Shown here: in pieces, positions 35,208 to 43,399 of the stretch
Position numbering within the stretch: the stretch's first letter is position 1
How the letters are laid out: each line of letters begins with the position of its first letter
Source: Oceanicola sp. 22II-s10i
GTDB lineage: Bacteria; Pseudomonadota; Alphaproteobacteria; Rhodobacterales; Rhodobacteraceae
DNA: 64,000 nucleotides
Assembly (NCBI RefSeq): GCF_002210105.1
Contig: NZ_AQQU01000010.1
Span: 62,001-126,000, forward strand
Direction of reading: 5' to 3'
Notes under the pieces: generated by a model
Told to the model about the DNA's origin: nothing
The model's database searches: none
Seen by the model: only the letters and a program-made list of their open reading frames with translations
Made by a program: the position numbers and the translations under genes

Positions 35208-36305
35208 ATGCCGGAAATTCCCGAGAAACCGAGTTCAGAGCCGCCACACGGGTCGTCGCACAGCGAGGGCGACGAGAGCGATCGCCCCGGCACCGAGGCG
35301 TTGACCCTGCCCTCTCATGTCGCGGGCTCCGGCACCCTCGACCGGCTGGTCGACACCGCCCGCGATTATGCCCGCGCCGCGGCCTCGGAGAACACGCTGC
35401 AGGCCTATGCAGCGGACTGGGCGCAGTTCACCCGCTGGTGCCGGATGAAGGGCGCCGCCCCCCTGCCGCCCTCACCCGAGATGATCGGGCTCTACCTCGC
35501 CGATCTCGCCTCTGGCGCGGGCCACGCCCCTGCCCTCTCGGTCACGACGATCGAACGCCGGTTGTCGGGCCTCGTCTGGAACTACGCGCAGCGCGGCCTT
35601 TCCCTCGACCGCAAGGACCGCCACATCGCCGCCGTGCTGGCCGGGATCCGGCGCCGCCACGCCCGCCCGCCCCGCCGCAAGGATGCGCTCCTGCCCGGTG
35701 ACATCCGCGCCATGGTGGCCACGCTGCCCTTTGACCTGCGCGGGATCCGCGACCGCGCGATCCTGCTTCTCGGCTATGCGGGCGGGCTCAGGCGGTCCGA
35801 GATCACCGGGCTCGACGTGCACCGCGACGACACTCCCGACAGCCGCGGCTGGATCGACATCCTTCCCGAAGGCGCCGTGCTGACCCTCGATGCCAAGACC
35901 GGCTGGCGCGAGGTCGAGGTCGGCCGTGGCTCGTCGGAGGTGAGCTGCCCGGTCCATGCCCTCGAACAGTGGCTGCACTTCGCGCGGATCGACTTTGGCC
36001 CGGTCTTCGTCGCCACCTCCCGCGATGGCAGCCGCGCCTCCGGGCCGCGGCTGAACGACCGCCATGTCGCCCGCCTGATCAAGCAGTGCGTCAAGGCGGC
36101 GGGCCTGCGTCCCGATCTGACCGACGCCGAGCGGAACAGGCTCTATTCCGGCCATTCCCTGCGCGCCGGCCTCGCCTCCTCGGCCGAGGTGGACGAGCGC
36201 CACGTCCAGCGGCATCTCGGCCACGCCTCCGCCGAGATGACCCGCCGCTACCAGCGCCACCGCGACAGGTTCAGGGTGAACCTGACAAAGGCGGCAGGGC
36301 TATAA
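35208..36305 (+). CDS. Tyrosine recombinase/integrase, Xer-like
   Basis: 365 residues from the ATG at 35208. The N-terminal SAM-like DNA-binding domain (about 45-150: TARDYARAAASENTLQAYAADWAQFTRWCR) is followed by the catalytic domain with Arg195 (GGLRRSEI), Lys230 (DAKTG), His316 and Arg319 (GHSLRAG), His339 (HLGHAS) and Tyr348. All catalytic residues are present, so it should be active. A disordered, charged N-terminal extension of about 40 residues precedes the domains. Its place beside scpB, DUF1403 and a dif-like site suggests multimer resolution of the replicon (inference). Confidence 0.88.
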   Translation: MPEIPEKPSSEPPHGSSHSEGDESDRPGTEALTLPSHVAGSGTLDRLVDTARDYARAAASENTLQAYAADWAQFTRWCRMKGAAPLPPSPEMIGLYLADLASGAGHAPALSVTTIERRLSGLVWNYAQRGLSLDRKDRHIAAVLAGIRRRHARPPRRKDALLPGDIRAMVATLPFDLRGIRDRAILLLGYAGGLRRSEITGLDVHRDDTPDSRGWIDILPEGAVLTLDAKTGWREVEVGRGSSEVSCPVHALEQWLHFARIDFGPVFVATSRDGSRASGPRLNDRHVARLIKQCVKAAGLRPDLTDAERNRLYSGHSLRAGLASSAEVDERHVQRHLGHASAEMTRRYQRHRDRFRVNLTKAAGL

Positions 36306-36476
36306 GCTACCGCACCTGCATCACTCCCTCGTCACGCGTGCGGCCTCCGGCAAGCATGGCGGACGGGGCGATGTCTTAAGTCTGTCCAATGTCAGGCACG
36401 CCTCGCGGCGCCAGCTGAGTTCGCCTATCGGTCGATAGTCATGGCATCGCCAGAACGACCCGCAGCTGGACACCAG

Positions 36477-36791
36477 CTACAGGCCCGACGGGTTCCCCTC
36501 AATCTCGTCCAGCAGGTTCTGTCGCGCGTGAATGATCCGCAGGATGTCGAGGAATGCCGTCTCGTCGTCCCGGATGACGATGATATGCGCCCCGTGCGGA
36601 TGTACCCTGACCACGGGGTGCACCCAGTCCAGCCGCCGGCTGATGTTCGGGAACTCGGCCAGTAGCTCGATCTTGGCGATCAGGTCGGTCTGATACCGCA
36701 CCGCCTGTGCCCGCCCCCATTGCGCGACGCCCCGGTCGAAGATCGCGGTCAGGTCGCGGCGGGCCTGCGGACGAAACCGGTAGCCGGTCAC
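36477..36791 (-). CDS. parE: RelE/ParE family toxin
   Basis: 104 residues. The ParE-type fold pattern is seen in YRFRPQARRDLTAIFDRGVAQWGRAQAVRYQTDLIAKIELLAEFPNISRRLDWVHPVVRVHPHGAHIIVIRDDETAFLDILRIIHARQNL. It probably starts with GTG, which overlaps the antitoxin stop codon (GTGA). The family poisons gyrase or cleaves mRNA. It forms a toxin-antitoxin pair that would stabilise the replicon. The 171 bp between it and the recombinase gene holds no gene. Confidence 0.87.
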   Translation of the reverse strand: MTGYRFRPQARRDLTAIFDRGVAQWGRAQAVRYQTDLIAKIELLAEFPNISRRLDWVHPVVRVHPHGAHIIVIRDDETAFLDILRIIHARQNLLDEIEGNPSGL

Positions 36792-37036
36792 GCGCTGTCC
36801 TTGTGCCGCTCCAGCATCTCGGCGAGGAACTGTTCAGGATCGAACGCCTCGGGCGGGCCGCTGGCGATCCCTTCGTCCACCGCCTGCTGCAGCCACGCCC
36901 GCGTGGCGGCGCGGTCCTGATCGCGGCGGATCAGGTCGCGGACATAGTCGCTGGAGTTCGCATAGCGGCCGTCCTGCGTCTGCGCCTCGACCCAGTCCTT
37001 CATCTGTTGCGGCAGCGAGATGTTCATGGTGCTCAT
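36788..37036 (-). CDS. parD: ParD-type antitoxin
   Basis: 82 residues. A ribbon-helix-helix N-terminus (MNISLPQQMKDWVEAQTQDGRYANSSDYVRDLIRRDQDR) is followed by a toxin-wrapping C-terminus rich in acidic and aromatic residues. Antitoxin-first order with a 4-bp overlap to parE is typical. Autoregulation through the RHH domain is expected. The gene begins 45 bp downstream of flhB's stop, at the edge of the flagellar cluster. Confidence 0.88.
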   Translation of the reverse strand: MSTMNISLPQQMKDWVEAQTQDGRYANSSDYVRDLIRRDQDRAATRAWLQQAVDEGIASGPPEAFDPEQFLAEMLERHKDSA

Positions 37037-37081
37037 GTCCGGGGCCTCCTGACCTCTAACATGGCAAGGTTTGCCAAAACG

Positions 37082-38206
37082 TCAATCTTCTTCGCGCAGG
37101 GCTGAGCCTTCGGGCGGGGTGCGGCGGATGTTGCGCTGCATGTCCATGACATAGGCGATGATCGCGGCGACGGCCTCCCAGTGTTCGACCGGGATGGTGC
37201 GGTCGATCTCGGCCACGTCGAACAGCGCGCGGGCCAGCGGGCGGTTTTCCACGATCGGCACCGCGTTGTCGCGCCCCAGACGCCGGATCTGGGCGGCCAT
37301 CAGGTCGGCCCCCTTGGCGACGCAGACCGGCGCGTCGTCGATGCCCTGTTCGTATTTCAGCGCGACGGCGAAATGGGTCGGGTTGGTCAGGATCACCGTG
37401 GCGCGCGGCACCGCCTGCGCGACCCGCTGCTGTGACCGTTCGCGGCGCTGCTGCGCCCGCTTGGCGCGGATGTGCGGATCGCCTTCGCTGTCCTTCATCT
37501 CGTCCCGGACGTCCTGCCGCGTCATCCGCTGCTTCTTGCGCCACTCGATCCGCTTCCACACCGCGTCCCCGATGGCGACCACGGCGACCAGCACCAGCAC
37601 CACGACGAGGATGCGCATGGCGTGTTGCCGTGCGATACCCGGCACCGCCTCGGGCACGACGCCCTGCACCTGCCACAGCTCGGACACCGCCTGGAACGTC
37701 ACCCAGAGCGCGATGGAGCCCACCACCAGCACCTTCACGAGGCTCTTCAGGAACTCGATCAGGTTGTTCAGGGAAAAGAGCCTTTTCAGGCCCGACATGG
37801 GGGAAATCTTGTTCAGCTTGGGCTTCAGCCGCTCGGCCGCGACGACCGTGGGGCCCTGCAGCGCCACGCCCGCCAGCGCGGCGAGGATCATGATGACCAT
37901 GACCGGCACCATCGACGTCCCGACGCCCCGCGCCAGCGCGCCGACCACGCCGCCCGCATCCGCGATGCCCTGCAGATCCTCGCCGATGGTCACGGTCCCC
38001 GCGGTCTCGAACACGCCGCGCATGGCGGCGGCCATCGGCGGCGCGATCACCGGCAGCAGGAAGGCCGTGATGACGAAAAGCGACAGGATCGAGGTGAGGT
38101 TCCCCGCTTCCCGCGATGACGGAACGTCGCCCTTCTCGCGCGCCTTCTGAAGGCGCCGCGGGGTTGGTTCTTCGGTCTTTTCGAGATCGCTGTCGCCCTC
38201 GGCCAT
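37082..38206 (-). CDS. flhB: Flagellar export switch protein FlhB
   Basis: 374 residues. A charged N-terminus (EKTEEPTPRRLQKAREKGDVPSSREAGN) is typical. Four membrane helices follow, then the cytoplasmic domain with the autocleavage site NPTH at 275-278 (ILTNPTHFAVAL). It switches export from hook/rod to filament substrates. It is the last gene of the minus-strand flagellar run. Confidence 0.95.
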   Translation of the reverse strand: MAEGDSDLEKTEEPTPRRLQKAREKGDVPSSREAGNLTSILSLFVITAFLLPVIAPPMAAAMRGVFETAGTVTIGEDLQGIADAGGVVGALARGVGTSMVPVMVIMILAALAGVALQGPTVVAAERLKPKLNKISPMSGLKRLFSLNNLIEFLKSLVKVLVVGSIALWVTFQAVSELWQVQGVVPEAVPGIARQHAMRILVVVLVLVAVVAIGDAVWKRIEWRKKQRMTRQDVRDEMKDSEGDPHIRAKRAQQRRERSQQRVAQAVPRATVILTNPTHFAVALKYEQGIDDAPVCVAKGADLMAAQIRRLGRDNAVPIVENRPLARALFDVAEIDRTIPVEHWEAVAAIIAYVMDMQRNIRRTPPEGSALREED

Positions 38207-38215
38207 ACCGCCCCC

Positions 38216-38971
38216 CTAGAAGGTCAGCAGGCCGAGCCATTCGCCGAACCTTTCGGCGAATTCGCGCAGCATGTAGGGGCTGGCGATCGTCAGCACGATC
38301 AGCCCCGAAACGATCAGCACCGGCCCCGCGACGAAGAACACCGGCAGGTTCGGCATCATCCTGTTGGTCAGGCCCAGCCCGAGGTTCAGCAGGATGCCCA
38401 TCACGTAGAACGGCGCGGCGATGGACATTCCGAGGTAGAAGCTCTGGCCGGTGGCGCGGACGATCTGCTGGGACAGGTCGCCGGGCATGAGCGCCCCGGC
38501 CGGGAAGATCTGGTAGGACATCGCCATCGCCCCGATGATGACGTGGTGCAGGTCGGTGGCGAATATCACCGCCACGCCCCCCAGCATCAGCCCGGTCGAG
38601 ATCAGGGTCGAGCCCTGGAACGACCCCATCGAAGGCGCGAAGGCGTTGGACAGGGACGAAATCAGGCCGACCTGGTAGCCGGCGAACTGCAGCCCGGTCA
38701 GCAGGATGCGCCCGACCATGCCGATCCAGACCCCGATGGTCACCTCGATCGCCAGCGCGCCGGCCAGCTGGCCGAAGGTGTCGAACCGGATCGGCCCCTG
38801 CACGCCCGTCGCGTAGATCACCAGCGCCAGCACGATGGCCATGGCCAGCCGGTGGCGGACGGGGATGAAGGCCTCGCCGAAGGCCGGGATGAACATCAGT
38901 ATCCCGCCGATCCGCGCAAAGACGAGCGCCGCGCCCAGGAACTCGGCGGTCAGGAGCGGCGCGATGTTCAC
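38216..38971 (-). CDS. fliR: Flagellar export gate protein FliR
   Basis: 251 residues with about six membrane helices. FliR features are ARIGGILMFIPAFGEAFIPVRHRLAMAIVLALV, VGRILLTGLQFAGYQVGLISSLSNAF and LGLTNRMMPNLPVFFVAGP. It starts with GTG one base after the flhA stop. It is part of the FliPQR-FlhB gate. Confidence 0.93.
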   Translation of the reverse strand: MNIAPLLTAEFLGAALVFARIGGILMFIPAFGEAFIPVRHRLAMAIVLALVIYATGVQGPIRFDTFGQLAGALAIEVTIGVWIGMVGRILLTGLQFAGYQVGLISSLSNAFAPSMGSFQGSTLISTGLMLGGVAVIFATDLHHVIIGAMAMSYQIFPAGALMPGDLSQQIVRATGQSFYLGMSIAAPFYVMGILLNLGLGLTNRMMPNLPVFFVAGPVLIVSGLIVLTIASPYMLREFAERFGEWLGLLTF

Positions 38972-38972
38972 C

Positions 38973-41066
38973 TCAGGCCCCGATCGTCGCGACGGTGCGC
39001 AGCGACACCTTGCGGTGGATCTCGCTGTGCGACAGCACGACCGTCATCGGGCTGACCCGTTCCAGCATCGACCGGACGAAACTCCGGACCTCGGGGCTGA
39101 CCAGCAGGGCGGGCCATTCGTCCCGCTCGGCAAAGGTCTGGATCGCCTTGCGCGCCTCCAGCACGAATTCCTGCACCCGCTGCGGCGACATGACGAAGTT
39201 GCGCTCGTCCCCTGTCACCCGCAGCGCGTCGAGGAACTCCTTTTCCCACGACCCGGACATGGTGATGACGCTGACGAAACCGGTGTGATCGACCAGGCTC
39301 TTGCAGATCTGGTTGGACAGCCGCCGCCGCACCGTTTCGGTGATCATCATCACGTTCGACGTGCTGCGCTTGGCCTCGGCGATGGCCTCGACGATCAGGG
39401 GCAGGTTGCGGATCGAAACCCGCTCGGCCAGCAGCGCCTGCAGGACGTGCTGGATCAGCACGATGGGGGCATTGCCGGGGATCTCGTTGGCCAGCTTCTG
39501 GTATTCGCGGTCCATGCCCTCGATCAGCGCCTGCGCGGCGCCGTAGGTCATCAGCTCGGGCAGGTGTTCCTTGACCACCTCGGTCAGGTGCGTGGTGATG
39601 ACGCTTTCCGGGTCCACCACCGTCAGCCCCTGCGCCTCGGCCTGCGCGACAAAGCGCGGATCGACCCAGAGCGCGTCCAGCCCGAAGGTCGGATCCTTGG
39701 CCCGTTCGCCCGGAATCGAGACGTCGCCGGGGTTCACGATCATCATCTGCATCGGCCGCACCTCGCCGCGCGCGACCTCGACCCCCTGCACCCGCAGGGC
39801 GTAGGTCCGGGCGGGCAGGATCGCCTCGTCCTTGATCCGGACGGAGGGCAGGACAAAGCCGAATTCGCGGGCAAAGAGGTTGCGCAGGCTCTTGATCTTG
39901 CCGGCCAGCGCGGTGTCCGGGTTCTCGATCAGCGGGACCAGCGCCTCGCCCAGCTCCAGCTTGAGATCGTCGAGCTTGAGCGTGTCCTTGACGTTGTCCT
40001 TGGGCGCGTTCGCCTCGGCATTCGCCTTGGCCGCCTCGGCCCGCGCGGCGTTGCGGGCACTGGCCTGCGCCTGTTTCTGCATCACCCGGCCCAGACCGAC
40101 CATCAGCAGCGACATGAAGCCGAACAGCAGCGCCGGGAAGCCCGGCAGCAGGCCGATCCCGAACAGCAGCGCGGCGGCCATGTAGAGCGCCTTGGGGAAC
40201 TTCGACAGCTGGCCGAGGACCGCCTCGTTCGCCGCGCCCTCGGTCCCGCCCTTGGTCACGATCAGGCCCGCGGCCATCGACACGATCAGCGCGGGGATCT
40301 GGCTGACCAGACCGTCGCCGATGGTCAGGACGGTGTAGTTGTTCGCCGCCTGCCCCACGGTCAGACCGTGCTGCATGATGCCGATCAGGATGCCGCCGAT
40401 CACGTTGATCAGGGTGATGATGATGCCCGCCACCGCGTCGCCGCGCACGAACTTGGACGCACCGTCCATCGCGCCGAAGAACCCGCTTTCGTCCTCCAGC
40501 TCCTTGCGGCGCTTGCGGGCCTGTTCCTCGTCGATCAGGCCCGCGCCGAGGTCGGCGTCGATCGCCATCTGCTTGCCGGGCATGGAGTCGAGCGAGAAGC
40601 GGGCCGAAACCTCGGCGATCCGGGTCGACCCCTTGGTGATCACGATGAAGTTGATGACCACGAGGATGATGAAGACGACGATCCCGATGACGAAACTGCC
40701 GGACACCATGAACCGCGAAAAGCCTTCGATCACGCCGCCGGCCGCATGGGTGCCGGTGTGGCCTTCGGACAGGATCAGGCGGGTCGAGGCGACGTTCAGC
40801 GACAGCCGCAGCATGGTCACGACCAGCAGCAGCGTCGGGAAGGAGTTGAACTCCAGCGGTCTGGGGATCCACAGCGCGACCATCAGGATCAGCACCGAGA
40901 CCGACAGGGACACGGCCAGGCCGAAGTCGAGGATCATCGGCGGCAGCGGCACGAACAGCACCGCCAGAACCAACGTCACGCCGATGGCAAAGCCGACGTC
41001 CCGGTTGGCAAAGCCATGCGCCAGCCAGTTCGGCAGGCCCGTGGTGTTGGTGGTCTGGTCCGCCAT
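38973..41066 (-). CDS. flhA: Flagellar export gate protein FlhA
   Basis: 697 residues. The N-terminal half has about eight membrane helices. The FHIPEP signature is present as RIAEVSARFSLDSMPGKQMAIDADLGAGLIDEEQARKRR. The cytoplasmic C-terminal half has the nonameric-ring domains (PSVRIKDEAILPARTYALRVQGVEVARGEV). It binds chaperone-substrate complexes and couples the proton-motive force to export. It lies between fliR and a lytic transglycosylase gene. Confidence 0.95.
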   Translation of the reverse strand: MADQTTNTTGLPNWLAHGFANRDVGFAIGVTLVLAVLFVPLPPMILDFGLAVSLSVSVLILMVALWIPRPLEFNSFPTLLLVVTMLRLSLNVASTRLILSEGHTGTHAAGGVIEGFSRFMVSGSFVIGIVVFIILVVINFIVITKGSTRIAEVSARFSLDSMPGKQMAIDADLGAGLIDEEQARKRRKELEDESGFFGAMDGASKFVRGDAVAGIIITLINVIGGILIGIMQHGLTVGQAANNYTVLTIGDGLVSQIPALIVSMAAGLIVTKGGTEGAANEAVLGQLSKFPKALYMAAALLFGIGLLPGFPALLFGFMSLLMVGLGRVMQKQAQASARNAARAEAAKANAEANAPKDNVKDTLKLDDLKLELGEALVPLIENPDTALAGKIKSLRNLFAREFGFVLPSVRIKDEAILPARTYALRVQGVEVARGEVRPMQMMIVNPGDVSIPGERAKDPTFGLDALWVDPRFVAQAEAQGLTVVDPESVITTHLTEVVKEHLPELMTYGAAQALIEGMDREYQKLANEIPGNAPIVLIQHVLQALLAERVSIRNLPLIVEAIAEAKRSTSNVMMITETVRRRLSNQICKSLVDHTGFVSVITMSGSWEKEFLDALRVTGDERNFVMSPQRVQEFVLEARKAIQTFAERDEWPALLVSPEVRSFVRSMLERVSPMTVVLSHSEIHRKVSLRTVATIGA

Positions 41067-41069
41067 CGC

Positions 41070-41870
41070 CTAGAACATCCTGCGGAAGGCGGGCAGCACC
41101 GGTTCCAGCGTGCCGCGGGCATAGAGGCTGCGCGCCCCCTGCCCCGCGCCGCCGTCCGGCCCGGCCAGCCATGCGGTCCAGAAATGGCCCTGCGGCAGCG
41201 GTTCGCGCGGGATGGGGGCGGGCGCGCCCTGCCCTGCCCCGGCGGCGGCCGAGGCCATCATGCGGAACTCTTCCAGCCGCTCGTTGGCGATGCCCACGTT
41301 GGTGCGCAGGCGGTCGAGGTAGATCTTCTGGTATTCCTGCGTCGCCGAGTGATAGCGCCCGGCGGCGGCCACCCAGTCCCCGGTGTCGCGATAGAGCGAA
41401 ACCAGCAGCCGCGCGGCATAATCCACGTTGCGCGCCGGATCGAACCCCTCGGCCAGCGTGTCGAAGGCGTCGGGGTGCCAGCGCAGGTTGATCTGCATGC
41501 AGCCCACGTCGACCGAGGCGATGCCCGAGGACAGGCGGTCCTGCACCCATTCCATCGCCTCGCCGGGGCCGCCGAAATAGCGGCCGTCGCCCTCGGCATT
41601 GGCGACCCATGGCCAGACGGTCAGATCGCCGTCCTTCATCATCCCCGCCTCCTGCAACCCGATACCGAGCAGCAGGTTGCCGGGGATCTGGTGGCGCAGC
41701 TGCGCGCGCAGGATCTCGTTCAGGCAGATGCCCCGCGGGTCCGTCGCGGCGACGGCGCGCGCCGCCGGCTCGGGCCGGGCGGAGGGCGTGTAAAAGCCCC
41801 GCCAGTCGGCAAGGGCCCCCTGCCCCGCCAGCAGCAGAACAGTCACGGATACGGCGAAACTCCGCATCAT
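41070..41870 (-). CDS. Lytic transglycosylase-like protein with signal peptide, flagellar
   Basis: 266 residues. A signal peptide (RSFAVSVTVLLLAGQGALA) is followed by an SLT-like domain: IPGNLLLGIGLQEAGM with a probable catalytic glutamate, ASVDVGCMQINLRWHPDAFDTLAEGFDPARNVDYAARLLVSLYRDTGDWVAAAGRYHSATQ. It would cleave peptidoglycan so the rod can pass the cell wall, as SltF-type enzymes do in some alphaproteobacteria. It overlaps fliQ by 4 bp and ends 3 bp before flhA. Confidence 0.85.
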   Translation of the reverse strand: MMRSFAVSVTVLLLAGQGALADWRGFYTPSARPEPAARAVAATDPRGICLNEILRAQLRHQIPGNLLLGIGLQEAGMMKDGDLTVWPWVANAEGDGRYFGGPGEAMEWVQDRLSSGIASVDVGCMQINLRWHPDAFDTLAEGFDPARNVDYAARLLVSLYRDTGDWVAAAGRYHSATQEYQKIYLDRLRTNVGIANERLEEFRMMASAAAGAGQGAPAPIPREPLPQGHFWTAWLAGPDGGAGQGARSLYARGTLEPVLPAFRRMF

Positions 41871-42136
41871 GTGCCCCCGCTGACGATCAGGTCGAACACG
41901 GTGTCCGACAGACCCTTGACGGTCGCATACATGAACGGGAGGAAGATCAGCAGCCCCACGAAGATCGCCACGATCTTGGGCACGAAGGTCAGGGTCATCT
42001 CCTGCACCTGCGTCAGGGCCTGGAAGAACGCGATGAACAGCCCGACGACGAGCGCGATCGCCATGATCGGCCCGGCCGCGAACAGCACCGTCTGGAAGGA
42101 TTCAGACAGGATCGAATAGGTATCCGCTTCGGTCAC
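41867..42136 (-). CDS. fliQ: Flagellar export gate protein FliQ
   Basis: 89 residues, normal length, two membrane helices (TVLFAAGPIMAIALVVGLFIAFFQALTQVQEMTLTFVPKIVAIFVGLLIFLPFMYATV). The TQVQEMTLTFVPK loop is characteristic. It is followed by the transglycosylase gene through ATGA overlap. Confidence 0.94.
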   Translation of the reverse strand: MTEADTYSILSESFQTVLFAAGPIMAIALVVGLFIAFFQALTQVQEMTLTFVPKIVAIFVGLLIFLPFMYATVKGLSDTVFDLIVSGGT

Positions 42137-42155
42137 TGCTGCACCCTTGCCGTCC

Positions 42156-42485
42156 TCAGATCGGCATTCTCATGATTTCCTGGTAGGCCTCGACCAGCTT
42201 GTCCCGGACCGTGACGGCGACCTTGACGGTCGTGTCCAGTTCCAGCGTCGCCTCGACCACCGTCTGCGTCTCGATATCGCCGCGCATCCCGGCCTGGGTC
42301 ACCTGCTCGGCCTGCCGGATCGTCTGGACCGCCTCGGCGCCGGCATCCTTGATCATGTCGGCGAACGAGGACGTCCGCTCCTGCACCGGCAGTTCCGGTG
42401 CGGGCAGGTTGACCTGCATGTCGCGCGAGCTGCGGTAGGCGCCGCTGACGGCAGAGTTGGAAATCAGTGTGGATGTTTCAGACAT
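42156..42485 (-). CDS. fliE: Flagellar hook-basal body protein FliE
   Basis: 109 residues. FliE C-terminal features are SFADMIKDAGAEAVQTIRQAEQVTQAGMRGDIETQTVVEATLELDTTVKVAVTVRDKLVEAYQEIMRMPI. It joins the MS ring to the rod. Its place between flgC and fliQ matches the flgBC-fliE order common in proteobacteria. Confidence 0.93.
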   Translation of the reverse strand: MSETSTLISNSAVSGAYRSSRDMQVNLPAPELPVQERTSSFADMIKDAGAEAVQTIRQAEQVTQAGMRGDIETQTVVEATLELDTTVKVAVTVRDKLVEAYQEIMRMPI

Positions 42486-42496
42486 GGCTCAAAATC

Positions 42497-42907
42497 CTAT
42501 TTCAAAAGGTCGAGCAGCTGCGTCCGCATCCGCCGCCCGGCTTCAAACATGTTCAGATTGGCTTCGTAGCTGCGCGAGGCCTCGCGCATGTTGCTCATTT
42601 CCAGAATGGTCTGGACGTTCGACACCTTGATGAACCCCAGCTCGTCCGCGGCCGGGTGGCCGGGGTCGTAGCGCAGTTCGAACTCGGCATCGTCGCGGGA
42701 AATATCCGCCACACGCACCATCGACGCGCCGCTTTCGCGGTCGATCATCTCTTCGAAGGAAATCACCTTGCGGCGATAGGGCTCCTGCCCCGGCTCGGTC
42801 CCGGTCGAGGCCGAGTTGGCCACGTTTTCCGACACCACCTTGAGCCGCTCGCCCTGCGCCCGCATCCCGCTGGCGGCGATGGAAAGAATGCTGTTCAAAT
42901 TATCCAT
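42497..42907 (-). CDS. flgC: Flagellar basal-body rod protein FlgC
   Basis: 136 residues. The rod/hook N-terminal motif SILSIAASGMRAQGERLKVVSENVANSAS and the C-terminal helix VSNVQTILEMSNMREASRSYEANLNMFEAGRRM are clear. It is a proximal rod component exported by the flagellar apparatus. Its gene sits 12 bp after flgB. Confidence 0.94.
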   Translation of the reverse strand: MDNLNSILSIAASGMRAQGERLKVVSENVANSASTGTEPGQEPYRRKVISFEEMIDRESGASMVRVADISRDDAEFELRYDPGHPAADELGFIKVSNVQTILEMSNMREASRSYEANLNMFEAGRRMRTQLLDLLK

Positions 42908-42919
42908 GACGCGCGCCCC

Positions 42920-43330
42920 TTACCGGACCCCGGTCACGGCCAGCGTCAGCAGGTCGTGACCCTTGCGATACAGCGCCGCGGCCATGCGGTAGCTTTCCGA
43001 AACCTCGACCGCCGTGATCGACTGTTCCTCGAGCGCGACGGTGTTGCCGTCGAGGCTCTGCTCCCAGCTTTCCGTTTCCTGCACCCGGATACCATTCGGC
43101 GCGGAGGTCCCGCCGGCGCCGGTCATGTGCCGGGCATCGGTCGTCCTCAGCCCGCTCGACGCGGTGCTGCGGGCACCGCCCAACATTTCATCAAAGCCCG
43201 AGACATCCTTGGCCTTGAACCCCGGCGTGTCGGCGTTCGCGATGTTCTGCGTGATGACAGCCTGCCGGGTCCCCAGCCAGCGCATCCGCTGGGAAGCCAA
43301 ACTAAAAAATGACATTCCATCAAGTTTCAT
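42920..43330 (-). CDS. flgB: Flagellar basal-body rod protein FlgB
   Basis: 136 residues from the ATG at 43330, chosen because AAGGAAA precedes it and the N-terminus then matches FlgB length (FFSLASQRMRWLGTRQAVITQNIANADTPGFKAKDVSGF). A longer frame reaching into fliI is rejected. The C-terminal helix is TAVEVSESYRMAAALYRKGHDLL. It is the first gene of the minus-strand flagellar operon, divergent from fliI with 67 bp between them. Confidence 0.93.
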   Translation of the reverse strand: MKLDGMSFFSLASQRMRWLGTRQAVITQNIANADTPGFKAKDVSGFDEMLGGARSTASSGLRTTDARHMTGAGGTSAPNGIRVQETESWEQSLDGNTVALEEQSITAVEVSESYRMAAALYRKGHDLLTLAVTGVR

Positions 43331-43384
43331 TGCAGGTTTCCTTTTGATGCGAACAAGGATAGCATGAATAAATCGGATAACACA

Positions 43385-43399
43385 ATGGATAGTATCCAT
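43385..43399. promoter_or_regulatory. Palindrome ATGGATA-G-TATCCAT over the fliI start
   Basis: A perfect 7-bp dyad around one base covers the fliI ribosome site and the first bases of its ATG (43398). Two further GGATA copies lie upstream in the 67 bp flgB-fliI gap (near 43354 and 43373). It may be an operator shared by the divergent flagellar genes or an RNA hairpin limiting fliI translation. Confidence 0.45.

Noticed and set aside
36365-36400. Second recombination site after the tyrosine recombinase (TGTCCAAT near 36383)
   Set aside because: Only eight bases match the arm of the dif-like site and no opposing arm is present.
38835-42119. 1094-residue open frame on the plus strand opposite flhA and fliQ
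   Set aside because: It lies antisense to clear flagellar genes, is rich in His, Arg and Gln in the way reversed GC-rich codons give, and has no recognisable domain.
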